A stretch of 64,000 nucleotides of DNA, taken from positions 18,192-82,191 of the forward strand of contig JBAVAQ010000085.1 of NCBI GenBank assembly GCA_049585795.1, written 5' to 3'. The stretch comes from JABDBE01 sp049585795 (lineage in GTDB: Bacteria > Acidobacteriota > Terriglobia > Terriglobales > Acidobacteriaceae). A program made the position numbers and the translations under genes. Below the pieces are notes generated by a model. The model made no database searches. It worked only from the letters and a program-made list of their open reading frames with translations, and was not told the DNA's origin. Positions 9,278-18,966 of the stretch are shown in pieces; position 1 is the first letter of the stretch; each line of letters begins with the position of its first letter.

Positions 9278-9940
9278 TTAACCCGATCTGGCGTACGCAA
9301 ACGGTCTAATTTTGATGCTCTTCCAGAAGTACACCAGGATAATCACACTGGCAACTGCCGCGTAAGCGCACCACAGGGACGTGAACGCGTATCGCTTGAA
9401 CGCCATGACGACCAGCAGTATCGCCAGGTTCGCGATTCCGAAAATCACCATGTCTCTTATCCTTGAGAATAAGAGCGAACCGCACGTCACAATGACATAA
9501 AGAACCGCGACGACAGTATTGTTGGTGGCCTGATTGATGTACACAATACTGTTGCCCCTGACGAAAATCTGCGTCGGATAAGCGGTCAAGGCCCAAAGGA
9601 TATAAAGGGCCGTTAAGGCTCCAAGAACCAGAAACGGTTGCATGCGTCTGCGACTTTTGGCGCCGGGTTCGAATAGAACCACGCTGAGCGGCAATATAAA
9701 TGGAAGAAGTCCCTGCGCGTACAGCATGAACGCCGCACCCATATCATGCGTAACTCTAGGCGACAGGATTCCATCCAACCCAAGCCAGACAAAGCCCTCG
9801 ATGAACTGGTGAATGGCAAAAAACATGGGGAGAGCCGCAAAGAGCAGCTCACGCCGGTGTTTTACCTTGGTCAAGGTCACGACGCCGACGCCCGCCAAGA
9901 CTCCGCTACCGACGAAATTCGCTGTCGCCGAAAAACACAC
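9278..9940 (-). CDS. DUF6629-type integral membrane protein
   Basis: 220 residues with a GTG start at 9940, after GGAGGG on the coding strand. It begins with the family signature MCFSATANF and has about seven hydrophobic helices, with FAIHQFIEGFVWLGL in the second. The family is widespread and has no known function. It lies upstream of, and in the same direction as, the BNR propeller gene (97 bases away), but co-transcription is not proven. Confidence 0.75.
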   Translation of the reverse strand: MCFSATANFVGSGVLAGVGVVTLTKVKHRRELLFAALPMFFAIHQFIEGFVWLGLDGILSPRVTHDMGAAFMLYAQGLLPFILPLSVVLFEPGAKSRRRMQPFLVLGALTALYILWALTAYPTQIFVRGNSIVYINQATNNTVVAVLYVIVTCGSLLFSRIRDMVIFGIANLAILLVVMAFKRYAFTSLWCAYAAVASVIILVYFWKSIKIRPFAYARSG

Positions 9941-9991
9941 GTCTGTATCCCTCCGTTTGATCTTCGGATTTGCCTGACTCAGTGCTCCTAT

Positions 9992-11401
9992 TCACTGCAG
10001 CGCCTGGCTAGTTGACCCCATTTCCTGCCGGCCGCCGATGTTATAGCGCTTGAGCTTGCGATATAGCGTCGCGCGGCTGATGCCGAGCATCTTGCCCGCC
10101 AGCGCTTTGTCCCCTTTCACCTGTTCGAAGACGCGCTCGATGGTCGCGCGTTCAATGTCCTCGAGGTCTGTAGAGGAAACCGCGCCTGCCATGCTGCCCA
10201 TTGGCGTTTCCGAAGAAGGCGATGCCGAGGCGATAGCCGGCGGCAGATCGCCGAGATCGACAATTTTGCCGTCGCCCAGCGCTACGGCCCGTTCGATACA
10301 GTTCTCCAGTTCTCGCACATTTCCGGGCCAATCGTATTGCAGCAGGCATTTCATTGCCGTATTTGTGACCTGCATCGAGTTGTCAGGCGCGTGGCGGTCG
10401 AGAAACCAATGCGCGAGCATGGGAATATCGGAACGGCGCTCGCGCAGTGATGGCAAGTGAACAGCGACTACGTTCAGGCGAAAATAAAGATCCTTGCGGA
10501 AAGTACCGTTGCGGTACTCCGCCTCGAGGTCGCGGTTGGTCGCGGCCACGACGCGGACATCCACTTTGATTTTTTGATTACTGCCCACCGGGCGAATTTC
10601 TTTTTCCTGCAAAACTCGAAGCAGCTTGGCTTGCAACTCCAGCGGCAACTCGCCGATCTCGTCGAGAAAAATCGTGCCCCCGTTGGCCGATTGAAACAAT
10701 CCTGTTTTCGATCGCAGCGCGCCCGTGAACGCGCCTTTTTCGTAGCCAAACAATTCGCTCTCAATCAGCGTAGGAACAAGCGATCCGCAGTCCACGGCCA
10801 CGAAGGGACGATTGGCGAATGACCCCCGGAAATGGATGGCGCGTGCAACCAATTCCTTGCCGGTTCCGCTCTCGCCGGAAATCAGCACTGGAGTGCGCGT
10901 GTCTTTCAACCGTGAGATCATGCGCAGCACGTCTTGAATCTTTGCCGAAGAACCGACAATCCCGTGCAGGTCAGATTCAGTATCGACACGCTCGCGGAGA
11001 AATTGATTCTCCTCCACCAGTCGAACTTTTTCGGCCATCCGGCGTAGGAACAAGCGGAGTTCTTCCAAAGGCGAAAATGGTTTGCCGATGTAATCGTAGG
11101 CGCCGAGCTTCATGGCCTGCACGGCGGTTTCCACCGAGCCGTGGCCGGTCATGACCGCGACCTCGCTCCGGGGAAGAAGCTTTTTCACCTTCTCTAGAAA
11201 CTCGATGCCAGACATATTGGGCATAACCATATCGGTGAGAATCATGTGGGCGGGCTGCTCTTCAAGCAGGGCCAGCGCGGTCTCGCCGCTGTTGGCTTCC
11301 ATGCAGGTATAGCCGAGAGCCTCTCCCACGGTCATGCACAGACGACGAATGCTCTGCTCGTCGTCAACAATCAACAGGCGGATACGTAAATCGTCACTCA
11401 C
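9992..11401 (-). CDS. NtrC-family sigma-54 response regulator
   Basis: 469 residues, GTG start overlapping the stop of the upstream receiver gene by 4 bases (GTGA). Receiver domain 1-120 with phosphoacceptor D57 (LTDMVMP), acidic pocket DDE at 13-15 and K in IGKPF. AAA+ domain about 140-380: Walker A GESGTGKE, sigma-54 contact loop GAFTGA, Walker B GTIFLDEIGELP. C-terminal Fis-type helix-turn-helix about 420-460 (KALAGKMLGISRATLYRKL). It would activate sigma-54 promoters when phosphorylated, most likely by the kinase encoded two genes upstream. The sigma-54 promoter at 3414 is a possible but unproven target. Confidence 0.95.
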   Translation of the reverse strand: MSDDLRIRLLIVDDEQSIRRLCMTVGEALGYTCMEANSGETALALLEEQPAHMILTDMVMPNMSGIEFLEKVKKLLPRSEVAVMTGHGSVETAVQAMKLGAYDYIGKPFSPLEELRLFLRRMAEKVRLVEENQFLRERVDTESDLHGIVGSSAKIQDVLRMISRLKDTRTPVLISGESGTGKELVARAIHFRGSFANRPFVAVDCGSLVPTLIESELFGYEKGAFTGALRSKTGLFQSANGGTIFLDEIGELPLELQAKLLRVLQEKEIRPVGSNQKIKVDVRVVAATNRDLEAEYRNGTFRKDLYFRLNVVAVHLPSLRERRSDIPMLAHWFLDRHAPDNSMQVTNTAMKCLLQYDWPGNVRELENCIERAVALGDGKIVDLGDLPPAIASASPSSETPMGSMAGAVSSTDLEDIERATIERVFEQVKGDKALAGKMLGISRATLYRKLKRYNIGGRQEMGSTSQALQ

Positions 11402-11799
11402 GGTGCCTTCCCCATGGTTTTTTCAATGACCGAAATAAATTGTTGAACCCGGAACGGTTTTTCCACGCAAGGCGCGCCGGTTTTGCGCAAGGTGGCGACG
11501 GTATCGTCATTGGCGATATCGCCCGTAATGAAAACGATTCGCGCGGCCAGATCGGGGCGATGCCGGCTCAGCCACGCGTGTACCCCCGCGCCGTCCACGC
11601 CGCCGGGCGTGCGCATATCGGAGACCACGCCCAGGAATTGCTCGGACTCGAGCAACCGCAAACCCTCCGCGCCCGACTCCGTGCACACCACGTTGTAGCC
11701 GCTGCGCTCCAGCGTTGCCCGGACATACGCCATCACGGCCGGTTCATCCTCAATGAGCAACACCGGCAAAGCAGGGGATTTCGTAACAGTCGTGCTCAT
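11398..11799 (-). CDS. Single-domain response regulator (receiver only)
   Basis: 133 residues from the ATG at 11799, which overlaps the kinase stop codon (ATGA); the longer frame to 11937 is arginine-rich out-of-frame translation of the kinase gene and is rejected. It has the receiver features: DEP at 18-20, D61 phosphoacceptor (VVSDMRTPGG), FITGD and the lysine in VEKPF. There is no output domain, so it probably works by phosphotransfer or as a sink between the kinase and the NtrC-type regulator that follows. Confidence 0.9.
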   Translation of the reverse strand: MSTTVTKSPALPVLLIEDEPAVMAYVRATLERSGYNVVCTESGAEGLRLLESEQFLGVVSDMRTPGGVDGAGVHAWLSRHRPDLAARIVFITGDIANDDTVATLRKTGAPCVEKPFRVQQFISVIEKTMGKAP

Positions 11800-14700
11800 G
11801 CCGGAATCACTCCTGCGGCGGCCCCGCTGGCGCCTTCGGCCGCGGCTGGCAGGCGTACGACGAACGTTGCGCCTTCCCCGTCGGTGTTGTTGTGGCAAAG
11901 AATCTCGCCTCCGTGTTCGCGCACAATCCCGTAGCAAATGCTCAAGCCCAGACCAGTGCCCTTGCCGATTTCCTTGGTGGTGAAGAATGGATCGAAAATA
12001 CGTTCGGGAAAAGAAATGCCGTAGCCATTATCGCGGAACAAAACTTCGACAAAACCGCCCAGGCTGGTGGTTTTGATTTCAATACGCGCGGGACGTCCGG
12101 TGTCGCGTAGGGCGTCATAAGCATTGTTGAGAATATTCAGGAACACTTGCTGCAACTGGTGCGCGTCTCCAATCGCCTGCGGTAATTCGGAGTCCAGTTG
12201 TTCGACCACCTCAACTCCACGGCTGTGAAGATCGTAAGCCCGCAACTGTACCGTACGACTCAGGATGGTGTTGAGTTGTACGGGCCGGCGCTGTGGCGGC
12301 ATCTGACGGGCAAAGCTCAGCAGGTTCTGCACGATCTGCTTCGTCCGTTGCGCCTGCTCCAGAATGACGCGCAAATCTTTGCGGGCGCTTTCGGGAACCT
12401 CGGGATTCTCCATCAGCAGGTCGGAAAAACCGAGAATCGCCGTCAGCGGATTGTTGACTTCATGAGCGACCCCCGAGACAAGTTGGCCCACTGCCGCCAT
12501 TTTTTCCGCATGCAGCAGCTTGGCTTGCAAGGTAGCGGCATCGGTAATGTCACTCATGACCACAACAATGCTGGCCACCTGGCCTTGCTCGTCGCGCATG
12601 GGACTCAGGTTCATCGAAAAGTATCCGACGCGCCCTTCACCCTGTACGATCTGCACTTCCAGATTATCAATCTGCTGGCCTGCCAGGGTTGCGGCAAATG
12701 CTTCATTGAGGGCTTGGCGGCGCGCTGGAACAATGAGCTCTTCGAGAGGCCGGCTCAACAGCTGGTTCTGCTGATAACCCATGTCGTACCAGCGCCGGTT
12801 CGCGTAGCTGACAAGTCCAGCGGTGTCAGCAACCAGGATCAGGCTCTGGGTATTGTTTAGAATCTTGCCGGAAAAGTCGCGCTCGCGCTGCAATTCGGAT
12901 TGGAAGGTCTTAAGGCCGCTGATATCCAGCATGACGCCACGGTATTGCACGATGCGCTGCTGGGCATCGCGTACAGCGAACGCATTGATCAAAACATGAA
13001 CCGGCGATCCGTCGTTGCGACGCAGGGTCTGTTCATGATTTCGTACCGCGCCGTACTGCTGCATCTGCGCCGCAAGCTCCTCGTATTGTTCGGCGGAAAA
13101 ACAAACCTGGCTCCGGACGTCAGCCTGGAGCAGGTGTTCGCGATTGCGGTACCCGAGCATGCGGACCAGCGCGTCGTTCACTTCAATGAATCGTCCATCG
13201 GGAGTCGAGAAAAACACACCTTCCTGAATATTGTCGAAGAGTTCGCGATAGCGCCGTTCCGCCTCGCGGCGGTCGGTGATGTCTTTGAGCACGTGGATGG
13301 TTTGCAGACCCTCGCTGTTTGCCCCATGCACGCGAGAGGTGGACACCAGGTAAGTCCGGTCGAGAACCGGCAGAACGTACTCGTCGGTGGCTACCTCGGC
13401 CGTCGAGCGGCAGAAGGGACAGGCGTGCAGGGGCGCATCGCCTCCCATTGCCAGCAGTGCGCCCATGTTGACGCCAATGAGCTCGTGCGGCTGTACGCCG
13501 ATGAAATCGGCCAGGGGACGGTTTACCCGCAAAACATGATCGGATTGATCATGAGCGACAATGAAATCCGTGATCGCATCGAAGATCTCGATCCAGTGCC
13601 GGTTGGCCTGATCCATGCGCGTGAACAGGCGCGCATTCTCCAGGGCGACCGAAGCGTGAGCCGCAATGGCCTGTAGGAGTTCCTTGTCCGCTTCGTCCAG
13701 GGGCTTTCCGCGATTGGCCAGGCACAAAACGCCCACCAGATCACCCGACGAACCCAGTAGCCGAATCAGACTGCAGTCGCTCCAGCCCAAGAGGATACTC
13801 AGCTCGGAACCAAACAAGTCGGCGGCGCTCGCGGAAACGATTTCCGGGAGATGCTGCGCCAAGGCATCGACCAGAGCATGGTTAAAACGGCGCAGCAACG
13901 AGTCGGCAACAGTCGAGGTCCCGTGCAGCACCAGCGTTTCCAGGTCCGAGCCCTGTTGGACGGCGAAGGCGGCAGCCTGTGCACCCATCAAGTCCGCGGC
14001 GCGGATCACGAAATTCCGGGCGCACTCGGGAAGCCGAAGGTGGGAATTTAACTCCAATGCGAGTCCCTTCAGCGATTCAGCGCGCCGCCGGTGTTGCTCG
14101 GACAAATGCAGATTGCGCGCTGCCTCGAGAGTCACAGCGACCTGAGCCGCCAAGGCCTGCGCCGAACGAACGTTCTCTTGCGTGATTCCCGCGCGATCCA
14201 ACCGGTCGAGCACTCCGAGCAGGCCCAACACGCGTCCTCCCGCTCCCAGAAGTGGCACAGCCAGGAGTTGGCGTACCTTGAACTTGAGGATCACTTCGAG
14301 GTTTGCCCCCGGAATGTTTGCCGGATCGTTTGCCCAGAAGGGTTCTTTGTTCAACAGGGCGCGGCTGGCAACGCCGTCAGGGAAAACCTCCTCCACTAGG
14401 GCGGGCTCACCGTTTTCAGCTCCCCAGCGAACCCGAAATACTCCCCCTTCGAGTAATCCGACAAAGGCCCGGCCAAACCCCAGGAAATCAGCAGCGCGAA
14501 CGACGAATTGGCGTAAGAACTCATCCAGATCTCCGACCGAGCTTAGGTTCGAAAGGATATTGAGAAGTCGGTGCAGTTCCTGAGCCTGGGCGCGGGCGGT
14601 TCCGAAAAGCTCAGCGTTGGCGATTGCCACCCCTCCAAACCCGGCCACGGCAGCGAGCAACGACTTCTCTTCGTGATTGAACGCACCTTCCTGGCGCGGA

Positions 14701-15611
14701 TATACCAGTATGGCGCCTTCTGCTCGTGAAGTCCGAATAGGAGCCGCCAACAGCATCCCAGCAGGGACAAGATCGCCGAGAGCGTGGGTGACAGGATCGA
14801 TGGCCACGGTGATGGGCGCGTCGGCTGCAAGCGCGCGGGCCGCAAGGTCGGCGGCGAATTGCAGCCCTTTGCCATCGAAGCGCGCACGTGCCGAAGCCGC
14901 CAGTTGGGGAGTCTCAGCGGCGACGGCATACAATCCGACCGTTGTTCCCTGGCGGAATAGAATGCAGATGAGCCGAGTGCGCAATAAAACCCGCATCCGA
15001 TCAGCCACTGTCTGCGCCACCATTTCGGAGTCCGGAATTGCATGTACCGCCTGGGCGACGTCGGCCAATATCTCTGCACGGCGATGCTCCTCGCGCGATG
15101 CCTGATTCAAGCGGCTCCCTTCCAACAAGGTTCCGAGTTGGCCGGCAAGGATGGTCGCTTTCGCGGCCAGGTCGTCATTGAAATAATCCGACTCCGAGGT
15201 TTGCAGAAACACCGCGGCGCCGATCACTTCGTTTGAAACCACCACTGGAGCGGCCATCAGGGACTTGGCATGGAATTGAGCGGCTACGGGATACCGGCTT
15301 GGTGCCGGATTGTTCACAAAAACCGCTCTGCGCTGACGAATGGCCTCCATGGCGACGGCGCTCTCACGCGCCTTCAAGCGACGCCCCAGAAAATCAGCCG
15401 CCATTAAGCCGTCTGCTTCTGCCCCTATCAATTCGTCCGGAGAAACGAACCGCCAGAAATAGGCGCCGTCGACGCGAAAAAAGCTGCGTGTAGCCGTGCA
15501 GAAGAGGCGAATCAGGGCCTGGGCCGCAGTTCCCTGGGCAGCCGCGTCAGAGAATCGCAGCAGAAGTTTCTGGAAAGCGTCGTCCGCTCGAGAGCCGGGT
15601 TTTTCCAACAC
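11796..15611 (-). CDS. Large soluble multi-GAF/PAS hybrid-sensor histidine kinase
   Basis: 1271 residues, GTG start at 15611 with GGAG upstream. No signal peptide or membrane helix is seen, so it is cytoplasmic. Order of domains: about four GAF-like domains (about 20-175, 185-340, 350-500, 510-665), three PAS domains (about 670-1010, including YRELFDNIQEGVFFSTPDG), HisKA with phosphoacceptor H1050 in GVAHEVNNPL, and a HATPase (N box NILNNAYDAL, G1 DNGYGIS, G2 GKGTGLGLSI). It lacks its own receiver; the next gene supplies one. The many sensory modules suggest integration of several cytosolic cues (redox, gas or small ligands). First gene of a three-gene operon. Confidence 0.93.
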   Translation of the reverse strand: MLEKPGSRADDAFQKLLLRFSDAAAQGTAAQALIRLFCTATRSFFRVDGAYFWRFVSPDELIGAEADGLMAADFLGRRLKARESAVAMEAIRQRRAVFVNNPAPSRYPVAAQFHAKSLMAAPVVVSNEVIGAAVFLQTSESDYFNDDLAAKATILAGQLGTLLEGSRLNQASREEHRRAEILADVAQAVHAIPDSEMVAQTVADRMRVLLRTRLICILFRQGTTVGLYAVAAETPQLAASARARFDGKGLQFAADLAARALAADAPITVAIDPVTHALGDLVPAGMLLAAPIRTSRAEGAILVYPRQEGAFNHEEKSLLAAVAGFGGVAIANAELFGTARAQAQELHRLLNILSNLSSVGDLDEFLRQFVVRAADFLGFGRAFVGLLEGGVFRVRWGAENGEPALVEEVFPDGVASRALLNKEPFWANDPANIPGANLEVILKFKVRQLLAVPLLGAGGRVLGLLGVLDRLDRAGITQENVRSAQALAAQVAVTLEAARNLHLSEQHRRRAESLKGLALELNSHLRLPECARNFVIRAADLMGAQAAAFAVQQGSDLETLVLHGTSTVADSLLRRFNHALVDALAQHLPEIVSASAADLFGSELSILLGWSDCSLIRLLGSSGDLVGVLCLANRGKPLDEADKELLQAIAAHASVALENARLFTRMDQANRHWIEIFDAITDFIVAHDQSDHVLRVNRPLADFIGVQPHELIGVNMGALLAMGGDAPLHACPFCRSTAEVATDEYVLPVLDRTYLVSTSRVHGANSEGLQTIHVLKDITDRREAERRYRELFDNIQEGVFFSTPDGRFIEVNDALVRMLGYRNREHLLQADVRSQVCFSAEQYEELAAQMQQYGAVRNHEQTLRRNDGSPVHVLINAFAVRDAQQRIVQYRGVMLDISGLKTFQSELQRERDFSGKILNNTQSLILVADTAGLVSYANRRWYDMGYQQNQLLSRPLEELIVPARRQALNEAFAATLAGQQIDNLEVQIVQGEGRVGYFSMNLSPMRDEQGQVASIVVVMSDITDAATLQAKLLHAEKMAAVGQLVSGVAHEVNNPLTAILGFSDLLMENPEVPESARKDLRVILEQAQRTKQIVQNLLSFARQMPPQRRPVQLNTILSRTVQLRAYDLHSRGVEVVEQLDSELPQAIGDAHQLQQVFLNILNNAYDALRDTGRPARIEIKTTSLGGFVEVLFRDNGYGISFPERIFDPFFTTKEIGKGTGLGLSICYGIVREHGGEILCHNNTDGEGATFVVRLPAAAEGASGAAAGVIPA

Positions 15612-15679
15612 CGTCGCATCTCCGGCACGCGTAGTCAGAAAGGCACCGCCCTTTCACACAAGTAATTGAATATACAAGA

Positions 15680-15709
15680 AAAATAGACTGCTATCTCAAA
15701 TTGAGTCAA
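15680..15709 (-). promoter_or_regulatory. Putative sigma-70 promoter of the kinase operon, with dyad
   Basis: On the minus strand TTGACT (15709-15704), an 18-base spacer and TATTTT (15685-15680) lie about 70 bases before the kinase start. The spacer overlaps a small palindrome, CTCAA-A-TTGAG (15695-15705), that could be an operator. The remaining 15612-15954 sequence is A+T-richer than its surroundings and holds no gene. Confidence 0.4.
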
Positions 15710-15954
15710 GGGAATACCGTTTGGAGTGCCGAAGTGTGAAATCTTGGCAAAACGTCGCAGGTCGTCTCAGTCTGAGAGCTCAAGGTCCCGGTGAGACGAA
15801 TTCAACCCCTCAAAAATGATCGCCGTGGAGAACAATGCCAGCCTACGCTGCTGATTAATAAGCTCTTATACATAGCCTCCCCGCCCCTCCTCGAAATCCA
15901 TCGGCGTGGCAAGGACATTGCTGTGGCAAAACCGGGTTATTCACCGGAGGACCA

Positions 15955-16308
15955 GTGTCTTTGCGGAAAATACGGCAGTGGGTAGTGGGCGGCCTTTTGG
16001 CGTTAATGGCGATATCGGCAACAACTTTTAATCCCGTGCCTGCGATAGCGCAAGCTGAGTTAACTCGCAAAGCAAAAACCAAAGTAATGCCCCCTTATCC
16101 AGAGTTGGCGAAGCGGATGAACATTACTGGTACCGTCAAAGTGATGGTGGTGGTTGCGCCAAATGGGAGCCTGAAAGATACCAAGGTAGTCGGCGGAAAC
16201 CCCATCCTAGTCAACGCTGCCATGGATGCTTTGAAGAAGTGGAAATTTGAACCGGCCGCGGGCGAGAGCAGCGGAACTGTGGAGTTCAAGTTCGAGCCCC
16301 AGGACTAA
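15955..16308 (+). CDS. TonB C-terminal domain protein, secreted
   Basis: 117 residues from a GTG at 15955, four bases after GGAGG. Residues 1-33 form a signal peptide or membrane anchor (VVGGLLALMAISATTF, then AIAQA). Residues 40-115 match the TonB C-terminal fold: PPYPELAKRMNITGTVKVMVVV, then VNAAMDALKKWKFEPA. In full TonB proteins this domain contacts outer-membrane receptors; this short version lacks the long proline-rich linker. It stands 114 bases before the chemosensory operon and may be separate from it. Confidence 0.85.
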   Translation: MSLRKIRQWVVGGLLALMAISATTFNPVPAIAQAELTRKAKTKVMPPYPELAKRMNITGTVKVMVVVAPNGSLKDTKVVGGNPILVNAAMDALKKWKFEPAAGESSGTVEFKFEPQD

Positions 16309-16422
16309 CTCGGACCGGGATAACCAGAACTGTCCCCGAAGAATACTGAACTGATTCAGATCGGATTCGAACATGGGCTGGGAGGCGCAGGAAGCAAAAC
16401 GAGATCGGCGGAGGAATAGCGA

Positions 16423-18408
16423 ATGACGATTGGCAAGAAACTCTACTTAAACTTCGGAGCCGTCCTTGCGATGGTCGTTGTGCTTTTCCTGATCAACCTC
16501 ATCGCGGTGCAGCGGGAGCACAGCGCCAAGGCAGCGGCTTCGCAGGCGTTGCAAATGGCCGCCACCACCGACAAGATCCGATTCCAGATGATGCAGAACC
16601 GTCTGTCGCTGAGCAACTACCTGCTGAGCGGCGACACTCGCGAGGTCGATCGGCTGAATGATGGCATGCGCGTGCTGGAAGAAAAACTGCAGACCGGCGA
16701 GAGCCTTACCACATCGGAGCAGCAGCGGAACGCGCTAGAGAAAGTGCAGGCAAGCGAACAGAGTTGGGCTCGTGAATTTGCCGCTCCGTTAATGGACAAG
16801 CGCAAAGAAGTCGACAGCGGCAACGCCACCGTCGCGGAACTTCAGATTTTCTATTTGCAGAAAGATGCGTCTTCCTGGGTAAAGAACGCTACCGAATATC
16901 TGGACGTGGCCGACCTCGAAAATACTAAAGTGCTCGAGACGCGCAGAAGGTCCGACGAGACCGCCGGCACCGCCACTTTCGTGATTGCCTTGCTGAGCAC
17001 GCTGGTAGCGCTGACCCTCGGTGTAGTCATTGCCTACACCACGGCGAAGTCGATTACCACATCGCTCAACGACCTGATGCGCATCGCCCGGCAGATCGCG
17101 GATGCCGGCGACCTGGATCATGAAATCGACATTCATCGCAGCGATGAAATCGGAGAGCTGGCTAGAACTTTCTCCAAGATGGTTACCTACCTCCGGGAAA
17201 TGGCCTCGGTTTCCGAGGCCATCGCGGGGGGCAATCTGGGGGTCGACGTCCAGCCGCGTTCCAAGAATGACACGCTGGGTAAGGCCTTCGCGCGCATGAT
17301 CGAAGGCTTGCGAAAGCTGGTGCGGAACGGACGCGACGCCGCGCAGCAGGTGGCCAGCGCTTCCAATCAAGTGGCGGGCGCGTCCGACGAATCGGCCAAA
17401 ATCAGCCTGCAGACTTCCTCGGCTATCGATGAAGTCACCAGCACCATGCACGAAATGAGCGTCAACGTGCAGAATATGGTGAAGAGCACCAAGGTGCAGG
17501 CTTCCAGCGTAAGCGAAACCTCAGCCTCCATCGATCAGATGGTGGCCTCGATCCAGCGCGTGGCCGATACCGCCAAGGTTCTGCTCGACATCTCCAACCG
17601 CTCCCGCGAAGAAGTCCACAATGGCATCGCCACCATGGAAAAGGCGACCGATGGCTTGAATCGCATCAACACGACGATTCAATCTTCGGGCGAAATTATC
17701 GATGTGCTGGGTCAACGAGCTGATGACATTGGCAAGATCATTGAAGTCATCGACGATCTGGCCGAGCAAACCAATCTTCTGGCATTGAATGCCGCCATCG
17801 AAGCGGCACGTGCCGGTGAGCATGGATTGGGCTTCGCCGTGGTCGCCGACGAAGTCAGAAAGCTGGCGGAAAAGTCCGCCCAATCCACCAAGGAAATTTC
17901 CGAGCTCATTCAAAGCATCCAGAAAGAATCTCGCAAGGCGGTCGAGAACATGAATCGCAGCACCGCCATCGTGAACGAAGGTCTTGGACACGGCGAGGAA
18001 CTGAACACCGCGTTGCGCAAAATCTCCAACGTCGTAACGGAAGTCTACAAGTTTGCGCAGGAGATTGGCGCGGCCACCAACGAACAGTCGCATGGCTCTT
18101 CGCAGATCGCCCGCGCCACCACGCGGTTGAACGAAATCACCCATGAAATCAATTCGGCGGTCGAAGAGCAGGCTTCCGGCGCTCATGCCGTGGTGAAAGC
18201 GATGGAGCGGATGCGCGAGTTGGTGCAGAACACCACCTCGGGTTCAACCGAATTGGCCGCCTCGGCGGAGCAAATGTCAAAAATGTCGCGCGATCTGCTC
18301 GATTCCATGGGCAGATTCATGCTCGAGCAGATGGATGCCATGGGAGCACATCGCGAAGACAGCGCCAGAGGCAGGGCTCGGCAAGCCGTTGCCGGATCCA
18401 ATAGCTGA
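16423..18408 (+). CDS. Methyl-accepting chemotaxis protein
   Basis: 661 residues, start preceded by GGAGG at 16411-16415. First membrane helix about 10-30, an extracytoplasmic four-helix-bundle sensor domain about 31-185, second helix about 186-208, HAMP about 205-260 with a second HAMP-like segment to about 310, then the long signalling coiled coil. The conserved hairpin tip that binds CheA/CheW is present (ALNAAIEAARAGEHGLGFAV). The C-terminus has no NWETF-like pentapeptide. It opens an operon whose other genes encode the full CheW-R-A-B-Y-X set, so this receptor is likely dedicated to that system. Confidence 0.95.
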   Translation: MTIGKKLYLNFGAVLAMVVVLFLINLIAVQREHSAKAAASQALQMAATTDKIRFQMMQNRLSLSNYLLSGDTREVDRLNDGMRVLEEKLQTGESLTTSEQQRNALEKVQASEQSWAREFAAPLMDKRKEVDSGNATVAELQIFYLQKDASSWVKNATEYLDVADLENTKVLETRRRSDETAGTATFVIALLSTLVALTLGVVIAYTTAKSITTSLNDLMRIARQIADAGDLDHEIDIHRSDEIGELARTFSKMVTYLREMASVSEAIAGGNLGVDVQPRSKNDTLGKAFARMIEGLRKLVRNGRDAAQQVASASNQVAGASDESAKISLQTSSAIDEVTSTMHEMSVNVQNMVKSTKVQASSVSETSASIDQMVASIQRVADTAKVLLDISNRSREEVHNGIATMEKATDGLNRINTTIQSSGEIIDVLGQRADDIGKIIEVIDDLAEQTNLLALNAAIEAARAGEHGLGFAVVADEVRKLAEKSAQSTKEISELIQSIQKESRKAVENMNRSTAIVNEGLGHGEELNTALRKISNVVTEVYKFAQEIGAATNEQSHGSSQIARATTRLNEITHEINSAVEEQASGAHAVVKAMERMRELVQNTTSGSTELAASAEQMSKMSRDLLDSMGRFMLEQMDAMGAHREDSARGRARQAVAGSNS

Positions 18409-18425
18409 TCTCCGGGATTCCTGGA

Positions 18426-18941
18426 ATGAATCGAGAACTGCACATTGTCGGGTTCAAGGTGGGCCGTGAAACCTACGGCGTACCCATCACCGCGCTTCGC
18501 GAGATCGTGCGTGTGCCCGAAATTACGGTCGTGCCCGACGCTCCCGACTACGTCGAGGGCGTGATCAATCTGCGCGGAAAGATTGTCTCGGTCCTCGATC
18601 TGCGCAAGCGGCTGGGGGAAATTGACGTTGCTCCCAGTAAGCGCAACCGAATCCTTGTGGTCGAGCACCGCGGCCGCCTCTGCGGGCTGATTGTAGACTC
18701 CGCCTCCGACGTGATCAAGATTCCAACCGCGGACATCGATCCGTCCCCTACCGAGTTTGTCGATGGCGGATTGAACTGCGTGACCGGCCTCGGCAAATAC
18801 CAGGGCCGCTTGATCGTCTTGCTGGATATCGACAAGGTGTTGGAGTTCAGTGGAACCCGGTCGCAGAACGAGGTACCCAAGAGTGCGGCTCCGAATGCTC
18901 CCCCGGAAAAAACGCGGGTCGCTGCGGCCTCGAAACAGTAG
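18426..18941 (+). CDS. cheW: Chemotaxis coupling protein CheW
   Basis: 171 residues. A CheW/SH3-like double beta barrel spans about 5-145 with YGVPITALREIVRVPEITVV, PDYVEGVINLRGKIVSVLDL and RLCGLIVDSASDVIKI. The last 25 residues are a variable tail. It would link the receptor to CheA. It lies 17 bases after the MCP gene. Confidence 0.95.
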   Translation: MNRELHIVGFKVGRETYGVPITALREIVRVPEITVVPDAPDYVEGVINLRGKIVSVLDLRKRLGEIDVAPSKRNRILVVEHRGRLCGLIVDSASDVIKIPTADIDPSPTEFVDGGLNCVTGLGKYQGRLIVLLDIDKVLEFSGTRSQNEVPKSAAPNAPPEKTRVAAASKQ

Positions 18942-18966
18942 CCAGGAGAGGTGACATAAGAAACGC

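Noticed and set aside
11799..11937. N-terminal extension of the single-domain receiver
   Set aside because: The added 46 residues are arginine-rich and come from reading the kinase 3' end out of frame; the ATG at 11799 gives a normal receiver and a 4-base overlap.
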